Positions 24,141 to 35,963 of a stretch of DNA of 64,000 nt are shown here, one piece after another. Source of the stretch: Breviolum minutum Mf 1.05b.01 (lineage: Eukaryota > Sar > Dinophyceae > Suessiales > Symbiodiniaceae); contig DF239430.1 of NCBI GenBank assembly GCA_000507305.1, forward strand, positions 14,171-78,170, read 5' to 3'. Numbering within the stretch: position 1 is the first letter of the stretch; every line of letters starts with the position of its first letter. Below the pieces are notes generated by a model. It saw nothing but the letters and a program-made list of their open reading frames with translations, did not search any database and was not told the DNA's origin. Made by a program: the position numbers and the translations under genes.

Positions 24141-24235
24141 AATCCCATGCCCTTTGGCCACCAAACACATTCAGCACAGACTTTCCATGCCATCGGAAGA
24201 GATCCCGCCTGGGGAGCCGCCCCCGAGGAGGTTGG
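24141..24235 (-). CDS. Candidate exon with GC donor
   Basis: GCAATCTTCAG acceptor and a GCAAGT donor, the consensus form of a GC donor. The preferred frame begins PTSSGAAPQAGSLPMAWKVC and contains CAECVWWPKG. Its two-base end joins Leu with the next exon at 23907. Confidence 0.5.
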
Positions 24236-24324
24236 CTGAAGATTGCATCCCATTGAGGACCAAACATGATTTTCAAAAAAGATGATGGGAAAAAGATCTA
24301 AAAAAAACACAACCACAACTGCAA

Positions 24325-24392
24325 CCAGAACAAGAACAAGAACAAGAACAAGAACAAGAACAAGAACAGCAACAACAACAACAACAACAACC
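24325..24392. repeat. (CAAGAA)n and (CAA)n microsatellite
   Basis: Seven hexamers CAAGAA followed by CAA triplets. Confidence 0.9.
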
Positions 24393-25111
24393 ATCACCCC
24401 CGAATAATTTCTTTCTGTGATTTGTACCAACCTTTTCACCGAATCCATTTCTCTAAGGAGACACAACAAATTTGGTTCAAGCGTCCCGACCCATGCAGAT
24501 ACAATAGCTGTAGGCTCTCGGGTCCAGGGTTGACCTTATTGGTCCATGCCAACGGTTAGAGACAGCCGAAGCGGAAGCAATACAGCGACAACTTGTTCTA
24601 TTTATTCCGTAACATAGGAGTGAACTCACCGGATTGAAGGGGTGAAGTTTGACTGATTTGAGAGAGTTTTTGGATTCTAACATGGAAAAAAAACGATATG
24701 GGAAGGGGGGATGTGGAACCAAAAGCCGTGATTCAGTGTGTATTCAAAAAGCTTGCATAGGCGACTTCTGCTTAATTTGAATATGGGAATTAAAGTTGAA
24801 TTTTCTCAGGAAAGTGTAGCTCATATACCGCAAATCTGAGTGAAAACTAAAAATCCATGGGAATTTCCAAAAAATAAAGCATTGATGTTTGGACTTCCCA
24901 AATGTTCAGAATCCTGATGTTGCATCATGACTAGTCATGGCCAGTCACTCCCAACAGTTGAGTAGGCTAGACTTCTTCAAGAAAGTAATTAGAGAGGTGG
25001 AGGGAGTGACACCAGTGGAAAACCATCTTTCCAGTTGCTCTTTTTTTTTGTTTGCTGTTGTTTTTTAGGATCAAAAAATGCTGGATTTCCAGGTTGCTAA
25101 GTTCCCCCCAC

Positions 25112-25159
25112 CATGCGATTCGAAGAAGAAATCCGCATGACCTTCCACGTGTTGTGGAC
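25112..25159 (-). CDS. Candidate exon, unknown protein
   Basis: Excellent acceptor TTTGCGTTCCTTCCAAG|G and GTGGGG donor. It reads VHNTWKVMRISSSNRM in phase 0. The plus strand also has a long open frame here (RRRNPHDLPRVVDLGRN), so strand follows the neighbours. Confidence 0.45.
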
Positions 25160-25234
25160 CTTGGAAGGAACGCAAACCAAACCCAAAGACCTTCTCTTCG
25201 AGGTAGCAAATCTGAGATAAAAATTTGCTCCCTA

Positions 25235-25350
25235 CTGTTGATGGTTCAGAAATCCGGCAAACTCACCACTTGAGGTTGGTAGTTGAAATCCCATTGCTTA
25301 CTGGGTTTTATACATCCCAGGTGGTTGTTTGGGATTTCTTCCATCAACAG
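25235..25350. mobile_element. MITE family 1, copy b
   Basis: CTGTTGATGGTTCAGAAATC at the left, GGGATTTCTTCCATCAACAG at the right, TA on both sides. No coding capacity. Confidence 0.8.
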
Positions 25351-26207
25351 TATGGCTATCTAGAAAACCTAACCCGAACACGATGAAAACCTCACCAACC
25401 AGACTCGCCAGAGGTCAATCACTGATTTTTGAGGCTCCTGCATCTTTGCTTGTGATCGCGGATCCTGCTTTTAAAACTTTCAGTGGATGAGTGGAACATC
25501 CATTTATGTCACTGAAGAATAAACTGTTCATGTCACATGTTCATGCCTCCCGGCTCTATTGGAGGTTGATCATTGTTTTAAAATTGTTTGAACAATCCTA
25601 CAGTTGGCAATGCACCAAAAACTGGGAAATTTATGGAAAATTCATTCGGAATATACCGGTATACTGGTATACCTGCTTTGAGTTCACGGATGAAACCAGA
25701 AATTCATCTGAAGTTGGAATTGATGAGCATCCGAACTTTCATCCTCAGGTTTCATTTTAGACTCCAAACCAAGATATAAACCCTCCAGGGTTTACCCCCG
25801 GAAAGAAAAGGTCACAAGATACAATGGTGTTTTACAATCCTCCCTAAAAAACCCTGCAAAGATTCTTGGATGTTTTTTCAGATGTTTCGAATAACTTTTT
25901 TAGATCAGAATATAGCTGGGTTCCAACAAACTTCTCTTTGGACCTGAAATCCATTGGTTTCCTTCTATATCCAGCAATTATGAATGGTTTAGGGCCTGCT
26001 GATTTGGAATCCATTTCTATTCAGTTCATCACCAATGACCTTGGTGATTTTTGTTTAGCAAGCTTTCAAGGAATAAAACCACCACTATCTTATATATATA
26101 TGTGTATATATATATATCAACCAGCTCTACGCTTGATATAATGATAGGCCACCACCACTAGATGGTATTTTTGAATTTTATGTATACATATGGCCATGAA
26201 TCTCTTT

Positions 26208-26408
26208 TAGGTATTAAAGGAGCGCCTTCGGCCCATTTTGTTTAATAGGTATTAAATGAGACCCTCTGTTTAATAGGTATTAAACGGTCAACAATTTCTG
26301 AAGTAAACGGACATTAAACGATGGGGTATTAAACGGAAGGAATCCCTCTGTTTGATAAGGTATTAGACGGTGTACTAAACGAAGGTGCTTTCGGCAATGT
26401 TTAAAGGC
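26208..26408. repeat. Array built on TTTAATAGGTATTAAA
   Basis: The palindrome-like unit TTTAATAGGTATTAAA occurs twice in full and in three altered forms (GGGTATTAAACGG, AAGGTATTAGACGG, TTAGGTATTAAAGG). It is flanked by GGAGCGCCTTCGG and TTTAAAGGCGCC. It sits about 100 nt past the last AlkB exon. Confidence 0.6.
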
Positions 26409-26507
26409 GCCTTGATAAAAAAAATCGTACCCATATATCCAAAAACAGCATTTCTGAAATCTTCCTTCATCAACCATTTCTGCGGTTGTGCACGCAACCG
26501 TTGCAAC

Positions 26508-29393
26508 CCCCGGATGATCCCATGTCATCTCCAAACCCGCAGTCCATCTCCAGGTCACGTTGATGCGAGAACCTGACAGGTGGCTCGGCACAACGATTTC
26601 GCGTCACCTTTTGGGCCAACAAACCCGAGAAGTGATTCTCCCCGAGAGAACCGGGGAGGTTGTCGTTTTGGGAAATACGGGGAAACTCGCAGTTTTCCCG
26701 TTAAAAAAAAAAACTTTGCCCATTAAATGCATGATTACTGTAAATTGTTACCTCTTTGTTTGCTAAAGCTAGGAACACAATCAGGGATCCGGTATCAATT
26801 GTGGATGCTGTGGATGCAAGTCTCTACTTAGACTCCTAACTATAGAATTCAAATGGGAAAAGCATGATTCATTCGGAATCTCTTCTAGAGCTAATTTGTA
26901 ATTAGATGTAATTCGTATGAACAAAAACATGATAGGCGATGTATATATATATATATATGTATATATATATACATACCCTCCCAACTGAAAGGGATCCCCC
27001 ACACGATATCAATAGAACTTCTATCTCCAGGATCCCTGACGTGCTTCTGCTGTCCTCGCGTCCGCAACGTTGCGCACATCGCACGGCACAAAGTGAACGC
27101 AATGCTTCTGACAAAGGCCCTGGCAGCTGATAAAAAAACAGGAATCGATAAAATGCTGAAGAGCCAGCATGTCAGGTTTCCAAAGATATGGGGATTTGCC
27201 TGTTTGAATCTTCATGATAATCTTTTGTTGGCTGTTGGGAGGGGCTACATTGGACTACACATGTCTGGCTTCGTGCCTCCATGGTGAAAATGTCGCCATC
27301 ACAAAGATCCACCTCGTTCGGTGCAAAACGTCCCATGTTGAATTCAGTTTCATAAAGTTGCTGAGTTTTTCCTATGTTTAAACTTAGTTTTCAATCCCCT
27401 TTCATATGGCCTAGAACCGTCTGAAAAATCACCATATGATTGAATTGACTCATGAAAATTTCTGACCAACATGAAATATTGAAAACAAAAAAACACACTT
27501 CCAAGAGGTCAGCCCATTTTTGGATCATGATCATACAAAATACTGTTCCGGTTTCGCCTCAACGATGCTCTTCAGATGTGGGTCCATGCAGTTGCCTTCA
27601 TGCCGCAGTGCCAACCAAAACCTTGGTTTCACCATCAAATGAGTCGGTCCTTGGGTTTTTGCATATTATGAAAGGTATGTTGGGAAAGGGAAACGGGAAA
27701 CGGTTTTGTTTTTTCCAATGGATCTTTAAAAAAAAGGTTGGAACAACTGAAGTGCGAGAAATCCTGGAAAATACACTCCCTGAAACTAACCAAAAACCGC
27801 CACGGAAAAATAGGCCAAATAGGCCCCGATTTCGGACATTTCATCCTTCCAACTTCCAACCCTCAATTTTCAGTGGTAAACTCGCAGTCAGTTTCACCCG
27901 GATTTGTCCGATGGATAGCTTCAACCGAGGACCCCAGGCTCTCGTCGAGCACCCAGGGAAACTGAAATGATGGGACAATCTTTGTCTTTGCCTTGGTAAC
28001 CAGCAACCATCACGAGAAGTGCAGCGGAGCAGTTTTTTTTTAATGCAAGCTGGAAATTTTCACATATCAAAAAATGATGGGCCTTGGAAAATATGATCTC
28101 CTTTCAGATATTGCGATTTGGGCTATCTATGTTGAAACTTCAGGGGTGTGTGCGTGATATAATTCAACCAAAAATGAATTGAACTCCGGCACCACAGTAT
28201 TAATGAATTGGATCCACTGCTTTCCCATTCAAAGTCATCATTTTCAGGGATTTTGGGAGGGAGTCTCAAAATGAAACACAGTCATATCGTTCAACCATTA
28301 CACCCCTGAAGATTAACATGGAACCTGAGAATACACCCCTGGAAGAGGAAAATCACCTTCCAAATGAGATCATTTTCAGGTTCTATATTAATCTTCAGGG
28401 GTGTATAAACTGTATGCCACATATCCTGAGTTCAGGACCCATGAAGAGTGATTCATCATCAGCATGCCAACCTCTTCTTTGACAAATGTCATTGAGCTGG
28501 TGGATTTTGCTGAGTTGATTCGCAGTTTCTCCCCTCATATGATCTGATCGCTGGTCATGGCAAATGGTTTGCATGTTCCGGAACCATTTTGGAAGCGTCG
28601 GATTAGTCGTTGTTTGTTAAGGAAGGATTTTCCGCTTGACGACTATGGTGATGGAAGGATATGGATATGAAATTGTGCCACCGGGACCCTCAACTTTCAG
28701 ACCTCCAAGCCCACCGGTTTCCCCAACGTTGGTCCCAAAACTTGAAATTCACGGGGAAATCCTGAGGTTGGCACCTACAGATTGCCATGCTTCGGTGTAG
28801 AGATTCAAATTGGCACAATTGGGCCATGCTTCTTTGGGAAGCCATGGAAAACTTCGACGCATCACTTCTTCTAGCAGCATTTCCATGGCCTCAGAAATGA
28901 CGAGGAGAATGGTCGTGAGAAAGAAACTATACAGATTCTTGGAGAAACCTGGGAGAAACCCACAAAAAATTGACGTGAGACCTTTTGTGTAACACAAAGA
29001 TGTCGCAAGTATACATAGAATCATAAAATAGCATAAAACAAATTGAGTTTCAGGCTGCTTGAAATGCCTTTGTCTGCTTTCTTTTGGCTCGCACCTTGCC
29101 AAAGAAAAATTCCAAGAATGAGTGATAGGGTCAGGCCGCCAACGTTTGAAACCTCTTGTTAGTATGCAAGTTTGCGATTATATGCGATTAATTCACAATG
29201 ATCAGACTCTGTGCATAAACATCCTATCAGCACATTGCTTTAAAGCCAATTCTTGGTCAATCCCAAAGCCATCGTTAGCTCACTCGAAGTCGTCAATCCC
29301 CAACCCTCTGTTCTTTTTTGTCGGCTTCCGCTCCCCCGACACGAGCAATTCCATAGGTGTAGTCACAACGGCAGCCCTTGCGAACATACCAAC
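26508..29393 (-). CDS. AlkB-like Fe(II)/2-oxoglutarate-dependent dioxygenase, multi-exon
   Basis: Eight exons on the minus strand join with matching phase: 29305-29393, 28775-28889, 28421-28471, 27940-27991, 27564-27621, 27277-27312, 27074-27119 and 26508-26572 (last end uncertain). The product carries the AlkB landmarks in order: RKGCRCDYTYG; PNCANLNLYTE (substrate/2OG strand); GWHADDESLF with the iron-binding HxD; CPIISVSLGARREFWLAL; DLCDGDIFTMEG; QKHCVHFVP with the distal iron His; and SRINVTWRW with the 2OG-binding Arg. The double-stranded beta-helix core is therefore complete and probably active. The family oxidatively demethylates alkylated nucleic acids; substrate here (DNA, RNA or tRNA) cannot be told. 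Donors are GT or GC: the GAG|GC joint at 27277 and C|GC at 27074 are forced by homology. A MITE sits in the intron after the HxD exon. The N-terminus was not found. Confidence 0.9.
28299..28406. mobile_element. MITE family 4, inside an AlkB intron
   Basis: TACACCCCTGAAGATTAACA ... TTAATCTTCAGGGGTGTA: near-perfect TIRs of about 28 bp. It lies 14 nt inside the intron that follows the HxD exon (donor at 28420). Confidence 0.8.
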
Positions 29394-29493
29394 CTTGGTG
29401 GCTCCAAAAATGGGGAGCCAAAAATGTGGTGTTTTCACATGCCTGGGAGCCATCACCCTTCACCAGTCCCTGGGTGAACCGCACACGTCTCAC

Positions 29494-29534
29494 GTGTTAC
29501 TTGTCCTTTCTTGCTGTGTAGTGGTTCCCATGGC
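29494..29534 (-). CDS. Probable upstream exon of the AlkB-like gene
   Basis: An AG|G acceptor and a GTGAGA donor bound a 41-nt exon reading PWEPLHSKKGQVT. It ends with one base, which the next exon (29393 downward, starting with two bases) completes to Arg, giving ...GQVTRWYVRKGC. Phase match and position argue that it is part of the AlkB gene; the frame itself is not confirmed by homology. Confidence 0.5.
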
Positions 29535-30226
29535 CTCAGGCCCATGGAGATTTTTCAACCACCAACTCTGGCTGGGGGGGAAACCTGGAATCTACTATAT
29601 ACCTAAAAGTTGGTTAATGGTTTTTTCTAAAATGAATCCATCGTTTTTTTGTTTTTTTTTCAGGATCTTCTTTTTTCTTCAGCAAATCTGGGATAAGGAT
29701 TTGGAAACATAGGACTCTTGGTGGCGTGAAAACAAACAAATTCTTGGAGGCTCATTTTGTCTTCCGGAAGTTCAGATACTACACTTTCACATGACGTTTC
29801 GGCCTCTACACGAACTCGTTCCTAAGTGGTTTTCCCATCCCGTTGTTTTCAAGCTGCAGTTTCTTTTTGACCCTGGGATGCAATTTTGCAACAAAAACCC
29901 CCAGCCCATTCCATCCACTAAAAACACATGTCCGTTGGCCATCCACCTGGCACCATGGGCACGTGACGTCGTGACATAAATGGCACCAGTTGTGACTTTT
30001 TCCCTCCATTGGACTCCAGGTGAAGATGCAGGGTTTCATCACCCTGGTGGTGTGAGGAGGTGTGATACTGACACCCCCTTGGTAGTACCCCTTATGGAAC
30101 GTTCCCAGGGCTCCATACGCATGCGTCATCAATGCTTGAAAGCTGTGGCTACAGAAATCCGAAGGCAATGCTGAAGGCCTCGGAGACTTTTTTGTGGGTT
30201 TTCTGGAAGATCAATTCCTTACCAAA

Positions 30227-30334
30227 ATTGGTGCTTTCAAGCTATTTGAGTCAACAAAATTCGTCAAATTGGATCATGAAACCCCAATTTTCGGGTTTTT
30301 TTCATGAAAAAAAAATTGAGTTGCCACCATCTAG
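30227..30334. mobile_element. MITE family 2, degenerate copy
   Basis: The right end TTGAGTTGCCACCATCTAG matches the subgroup at 39192 and 43086; the interior GTCAAATTGGATCAT is conserved. Confidence 0.5.
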
Positions 30335-30738
30335 TTTCACGAAACACTCTTCAAGGTTGAGTTTTTACGGAGCAGCTTTTTTCAGGAATACACGAATGTT
30401 GGAGAAAAAAAGCAGTGTGGAAAATCCACTGCCAAACCAAAAAGGATTCCATGTAATGTGCATCTGTAACTACATATATATATATATATATATTTCTACC
30501 GGTATATATTTCTACCGGTATATTTTGAGGAATTGTTACTGTATTATGTTGTATAATATGTTTGCCTACCTTTTTTTGCTTTCCTGTCATCAAAATCTTC
30601 ACACAACCTTTCACTGCATTGTTTCACTGCTGAGTGTGGCCACCAATGCGATGCGAAGCAGCGACGACTCTCATCCTTGCAGCCCAATTGTTGGAGAAAC
30701 TGCAAAATGCGAATAAAATCTCTTTCACACCCAGGATA

Positions 30739-30847
30739 CTGTTGATGATTCAGAAATCCGGCTAACCAGTTGAGGTTGGTAGTTTATTACATCATTTACA
30801 AGGTTTCATAGATGTTGGCTGGTTAGCCGTATTTCTTCCATCAACAG
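30739..30847. mobile_element. MITE family 1, copy c
   Basis: Same termini (CTGTTGATGATTCAG ... CTTCCATCAACAG) with TA duplication. It is about 230 nt from copy d. Confidence 0.8.
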
Positions 30848-31073
30848 TATCACCCTACCAAAAATACCAAAAAAAAAGTAACTTCCGGAACTTTAAAAAC
30901 ATCTTTGCTAAAAAACGCCGTTGTTTTTTTTTCTATGCGAAGAAAGATGGGTCTTTTGGGGGTCCGTTTTTTGTATCACCGGTATCCCGCAGTCGTTTAA
31001 GGACCAGACCCACAAGACCACCCGTGAAGCTGTATCATCAGCCTGGCGATGCCGCAAATTTCAGAGTTACTGA

Positions 31074-31187
31074 CTGTTGATGGTTCAGAAATTCTGTACC
31101 ACCGGTTGGATGCATAAAACACCCGTAAATAACAGGGTAAACTACCTTTCCCTCAACTGGTTAACCGGATTTCTGAACCATCAACAG
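31074..31187. mobile_element. MITE family 1, copy d
   Basis: CTGTTGATGGTTCAGAAATT ... GGATTTCTGAACCATCAACAG. The right flank is TA, the left flank GA, so one duplicate has mutated. Confidence 0.75.
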
Positions 31188-31481
31188 TAGTTTTCGTAAA
31201 TTCTTTCCATGTTGTTTCTGATTGATATGCCCTAAATATAACTTGCGAAATGTATGTAAGCCTCAATGTTTCATAAAAAAAATAAACATCAATGTTCAAA
31301 AGTCAAGATTGCACTGGAAATTTCAGTTCTGAACCTCCCAAGAGAACCCCTCAATGATTTTTTCGCCACCAAAAAACCCCTGGGAAACCTCTGACTCTAA
31401 GCTGCCCAAAAGCAATAAGGGTTGATCTTTCAAGGAGGCTTCCTTTGACCTTGGGAGGGGGCAGGATTGTCAAGAGACTTG

Positions 31482-31586
31482 TACACCCCCGAAGATTAAC
31501 ATGGAACCTGAAAATGATGGTTTTTAATAGGAATCTCCTCTTCCAGTAGTTCATTTTCAGGTTCCATGTTAATTTTCGAGGGTGTA
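31482..31586. mobile_element. MITE family 4
   Basis: TACACCCCCGAAGATTAACA ... CATGTTAATTTTCGAGGGTGTA. Confidence 0.8.
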
Positions 31587-31869
31587 ATACAAAAAGAAGT
31601 TGAATCAAACACACAGGATTGAAGCTTTTTAAAAATCGTTGGCGGTTTTTATGTTTTTTTTTTAATGCATCTGAGGATCTTGACGCTCAGACTTCGAAAC
31701 ACTTGTTTTAAACAAAAAACCCTGCCACGGTGGTATCTTCCGGCAAATCTCTTGATAACCTTGGTATCGTTCGTTGCTGGGAATCAGACTCAGCTGCCTT
31801 CCACGTGTGGGGTCCCACCTTCCTGCCCCAGGGAAATCCAGTGCAACAACATGGAGCAATTTATGACCA

Positions 31870-31882
31870 TGATGATGACTAC

Positions 31883-31914
<32 letters not shown>

Positions 31915-31955
31915 GGATGAGGATTCAAAGATGATTCAAAGATGATTCAAAGATG
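31870..31955. repeat. (GAT)n plus 11-bp tandem repeat
   Basis: GAT triplets followed by three copies of ATTCAAAGATG. Confidence 0.9.
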
Positions 31956-32888
31956 AAGAGGAAGGGGTGTTACAGGTCATTATTGATGTTGTCATTATTG
32001 CTACCGCTGTGCCTTTCAGGTTCTGGGCCACCCTCCATTTTGTTGCTCCATCCCTCAGCCTGAGACTGGCTTTTCGTTCTGCTGGATCCTTAACAAGCAT
32101 TGCTAGAAATCAAAAGGGCTATGGTTTGAAACCCAAAATCAACAAAGGAACAAGACATTTCTAGAGTTGGATGCATGTTGAATCACAAATCGGCCAATTC
32201 TTCTTACAGTCGTTTGATTCTTCTTTGAAACTTGTCTTCAAGGTTTACTGGGGGTTGTTATCATCATGATCATGACGGCAATTCCATTGAACAACGGTCA
32301 AAGCCATGCAATTCCTTGGAATTTATTTGTTCAATCTATATATATATATATATATTGATGTCAAAAAAAACTAGATATAAAGGGAAGCCACGCAGATGTT
32401 CCGGCAACATACCCCACTAAAGATCATAGGAAAGAAAAAGAGCTGCTTCCCATCAAGGAAAACAGCGAGAATGTGTCTTGCGCGTGAAAACTTCTGGGCC
32501 ACCCGAACACGGACTCGAAGAAGGCGTTCTGCAAAGCGAGCACCTGCGAAACAGGTCTGAGCTCATAGCAACAGCAACAACAACAACAACAACAAGAAGG
32601 AATTGACAGCATCCGAGATTTAATCAAAAATCGCCCAATCGTAAAAAATGCAATCGTAAAATCGCCCAATCGTATGTATTAAATATATATATATATTATA
32701 TCAATATGATGGTATTTTTACATCTCTAACATATACCTAAAAATAAAATCAACCAAGTTCCTGGATCTTTCAACAACCCTCGGCGGCTGGAACCCCCACT
32801 TTGCTGTGCATCTACTGGTCCCGGTGCGATCGCTTCTTGGAGGGACCCTTTGACCTTTGTCCGGTGAAGGCGTGAAGGTTTGACCTTA

Positions 32889-32980
32889 AATGGTGGTACC
32901 CCCAAATCATCCATTTTAATAGGGTTTTCCATTATTTTCGCCATCCATTTTGGGGATACCACTATTTTGGGAAACACCCA
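32889..32980. mobile_element. MITE family 3
   Basis: GGTGGTACCCCCAAATCATC, then TAGGGTTTTCCATTATTTTC, ending TATTTTGGGAAACACCCAC. The left outer TIR is eroded. Confidence 0.65.
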
Positions 32981-33492
32981 CATATATGTGATATTTGTTT
33001 GCTAAATGAGCTATTGATATACTATGATGTTGATATACTATCTTGCCAAAAAGCATGTAAAATTGTATATGTGCATGTACGATATGACAACTAACTAACC
33101 ATCATTTGTACATGAGTCATATTATTCAATTCCTAAATATCATGTCATATCATAGATTCTCAATTCTTCTGACTGCATCCTGTTCATGAGTTTAGGTTGC
33201 TGGCTTTTCTCCCCCGACAATCAACAACGGTTTTTGTCCTTTCAAGCTCTAAGGAAAGATAAAGTCGCCAGGTTTCCCTAAAACATATATCATATGTAAT
33301 ATATACATATATCTCCATATCAAAACTAAATGCCAGCTACCGCAAGGTAATTTGAATTCTTACATGTAAGGTTCAGTCTGTTCACTCTCTTTTTAAAAAA
33401 AACACCCTCATTCGAAACTACAAAATGTTCAATGCCAGCTGAACCGCAATTTCCTCATGTGCAGAATGTAACACCCATCTTCCAAAACTCAA

Positions 33493-33590
33493 CCTGGTTG
33501 GTGATTTCAAACCATCTGAAAAACATTAGTCAAAATGGGAATCTTCCCCAAATAGGGGTGAAAATAAATAAAATTGAAACCACCACCTAG
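33493..33590. mobile_element. MITE family 2
   Basis: CTGGTTGGTGATTTCAAACC ... ATTGAAACCACCACCTAG, interior ATCTTCCCCAAATAGGGGTG. Confidence 0.7.
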
Positions 33591-33870
33591 CAAACTATTC
33601 TCTTCTACCCGGCTGAGGATGAAACCCCTGCGGTCGCTACTTTCTCTGTAACAAGCGGTCGGCAAGAACTCAGAGAAGTGGACCTTGTAGTGGGAAAAAA
33701 AACGCCTGCGGAGAGTCATTGTTAGTTGGTGAAATCCAACACAACAGTTGATAGGTACACTATTCTGTAGATTTCTTATGATGGTTTATATAGCTTTCAA
33801 AAAAAAAGGACCGTTTCAATTTCGGGTCGAATCATACATTTGTGATGTTGCAGGAGTTCGAAGATGGTAC

Positions 33871-33958
33871 AAAGACTCGGAGTACATCTTCATCGATGGG
33901 AATTCATCATTTTTCAAAACCACCACATTGATTGCTGAGATCCCCTTCTCAGTGGTTC
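33871..33958 (-). CDS. Candidate exon, strand ambiguous
   Basis: Acceptor GATCTCTTGAGTGCAG|G, frame beginning TTEKGISAINVVVLKNDEFP. On the plus strand a GATGTTGCAG|G acceptor opens a 44-codon frame (VRRWYKDSEYIFIDGNSSFF onward) to a stop at 33978. The interval is clearly coding-like; the minus strand is preferred only because neighbours are minus. Confidence 0.45.
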
Positions 33959-34116
33959 CTGCACTCAAGAGATCTTGAAGATGACAGGACAACAGCAAGC
34001 GCTGCCGTGAGCAATCTGCGAAAGCAATCAATCTGCATCAAATGTGTTGCTTCGGTCACTGGTTACATATGTATACAAAGTTGAAGAAATATGTATACTG
34101 TATACTTTAAAAAAAA

Positions 34117-34199
34117 GGTGTGTGTGTGTGTGTACAGTATGTATATATATATATATGGGTNGTGTGTGTGTGTACAGTATGTATATATATATATATGGG
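34117..34199. repeat. Duplicated GT/TA tract around a one-base gap
   Basis: GTGTGTGTGTGTACAGTATG plus TATATATATATATGGGT stands on both sides of the N at 34162. This looks like two overlapping contig ends joined without merging. Confidence 0.8.
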
Positions 34200-35605
34200 T
34201 CTATCTGCACATCAAAATATCACTTAGATACATTCTCTGGAAATGATTTTCAAAATCATATACAGGTATCTACATATACACATATCATATATAGATATAT
34301 ACAGATTTCACAAGAGAATACCAATGGATTTTGGCCCCCCCCCTCCAAACAAGCTTTTGGAACGTGGCAGTCCAAAACATCAAAACATGGATTGTTGATT
34401 GCTCACAACTGCTGGAAACCCATTGCAACTTCACCATGTATGCGTTCGAAAACCCACTTAGCTATGGTGTATCGTTCACTTAAATGAGCCGTAGTCAATA
34501 CCCCCATCTCTCAAATCTGGGGCCGGTGGGGTGGTTCATCATATTGATTTCTGATCGGGAATCCAGGTCACACAGACCTTAGATGTCTTATGTTTCACTC
34601 AAAGGCCTGGGACCGAAAAAAACAGTGGCAAAAAAATTCAAGTGAATTGTAGGGAGGAACAAACCTACGCATGCTGAGATCTTCTACTCATGCTTGGTTT
34701 GACTCATCCTCCAGCAACTGAAGTTGTGAATCGAATCAATTTTGGTTGAGCAAAAAAGATGATGATAACCATCATTCATATCATTCATCGCGAAACAGAT
34801 GAAGTTTTGCACCAAAAATGAAAGTGTGTTGCAACTTGGCGAAAACCCAGAGGCGTTTTAAAGGGGTCATTCCCGTCAACCAGCCGAAATGAGCATTGCA
34901 AGGATTCTTTCACCTTTGGTTTGGAGTAGCCTTGCCAAATCTCCCACCTACTTATCTGGGCAATTTATTATAAATCCTTGTGCTGAACCGAGGTTCCCGA
35001 GGTCCCTATCAATTGCCCCTCGGTCCATATGTTAGCACAATGATGTGAAAAAAAAAATCACGAAAACAACTTTGTGATGTAAAAACATTCAAAGCCGGTG
35101 CTTCATGGTTACATTTTAGGTTCAAAAGGAAGGGGCAATTTTTAGGGCAAGCTAGGTGTAAGCTGGTGATATCACCATCATTGAGAATTTGAGATCTCCA
35201 TTCTTTACCCAACCCAATCCTGAAGGAAAAGGGGAAAAACGGCAACAGTTGAGAGCAGTCTTAAAAAAAAAACTTCTTACAGTACACTTGGATTATATAG
35301 AAGTCCTGTTTGGTTAAAGAAGAACCCTGAAATCTAACAGCTTTACCCAAAAATATACATATATATATATATATATTATATATATATTGTGAATATAATC
35401 CTTATATCACTGGGTAGATGTTTCAGCCCCTCCTTATAAAACCAAACAACAAGGGGGTGTTGGACCAATCTGTGCCTTGCGTGCCGTGGTGTTTTTGCGT
35501 GCCAGGAGCTTGCGGTCCAGGCAGAAGTGGAGACCTCATGGCATGTATGGGTTGTCTTTTTTGCGGGGTTGAAGGAGAAGGAGGATGCTGATGGTTGTGG
35601 TGGTG

Positions 35606-35671
35606 CTTCCCAAAAGGAAACTCATCTTCCAACCCCAGTGTTTCAGGTGCTATGTTAATTTCAGAGAGGGT
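35606..35671. mobile_element. MITE family 4, right half only
   Basis: GGAAACTCATCTTCCAACCC ... GGTGCTATGTTAATTTCAGAG followed directly by the GAT tract. The left half is absent. Confidence 0.5.
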
Positions 35672-35759
<88 letters not shown>

Positions 35760-35878
35760 CTATGATTATTATGATTATTATGATGATGACTATGATTATT
35801 ATGATGATGACTATGATTATTATTCTTATCATGATGATGATGATGAAGTATGTTGATGGTGATGATGACGATGATGAC

Positions 35879-35963
<85 letters not shown>

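Noticed and set aside
29122-29712. 196-codon plus-strand frame
   Set aside because: It runs antisense across two AlkB exons and introns; the AlkB reading is supported by homology.
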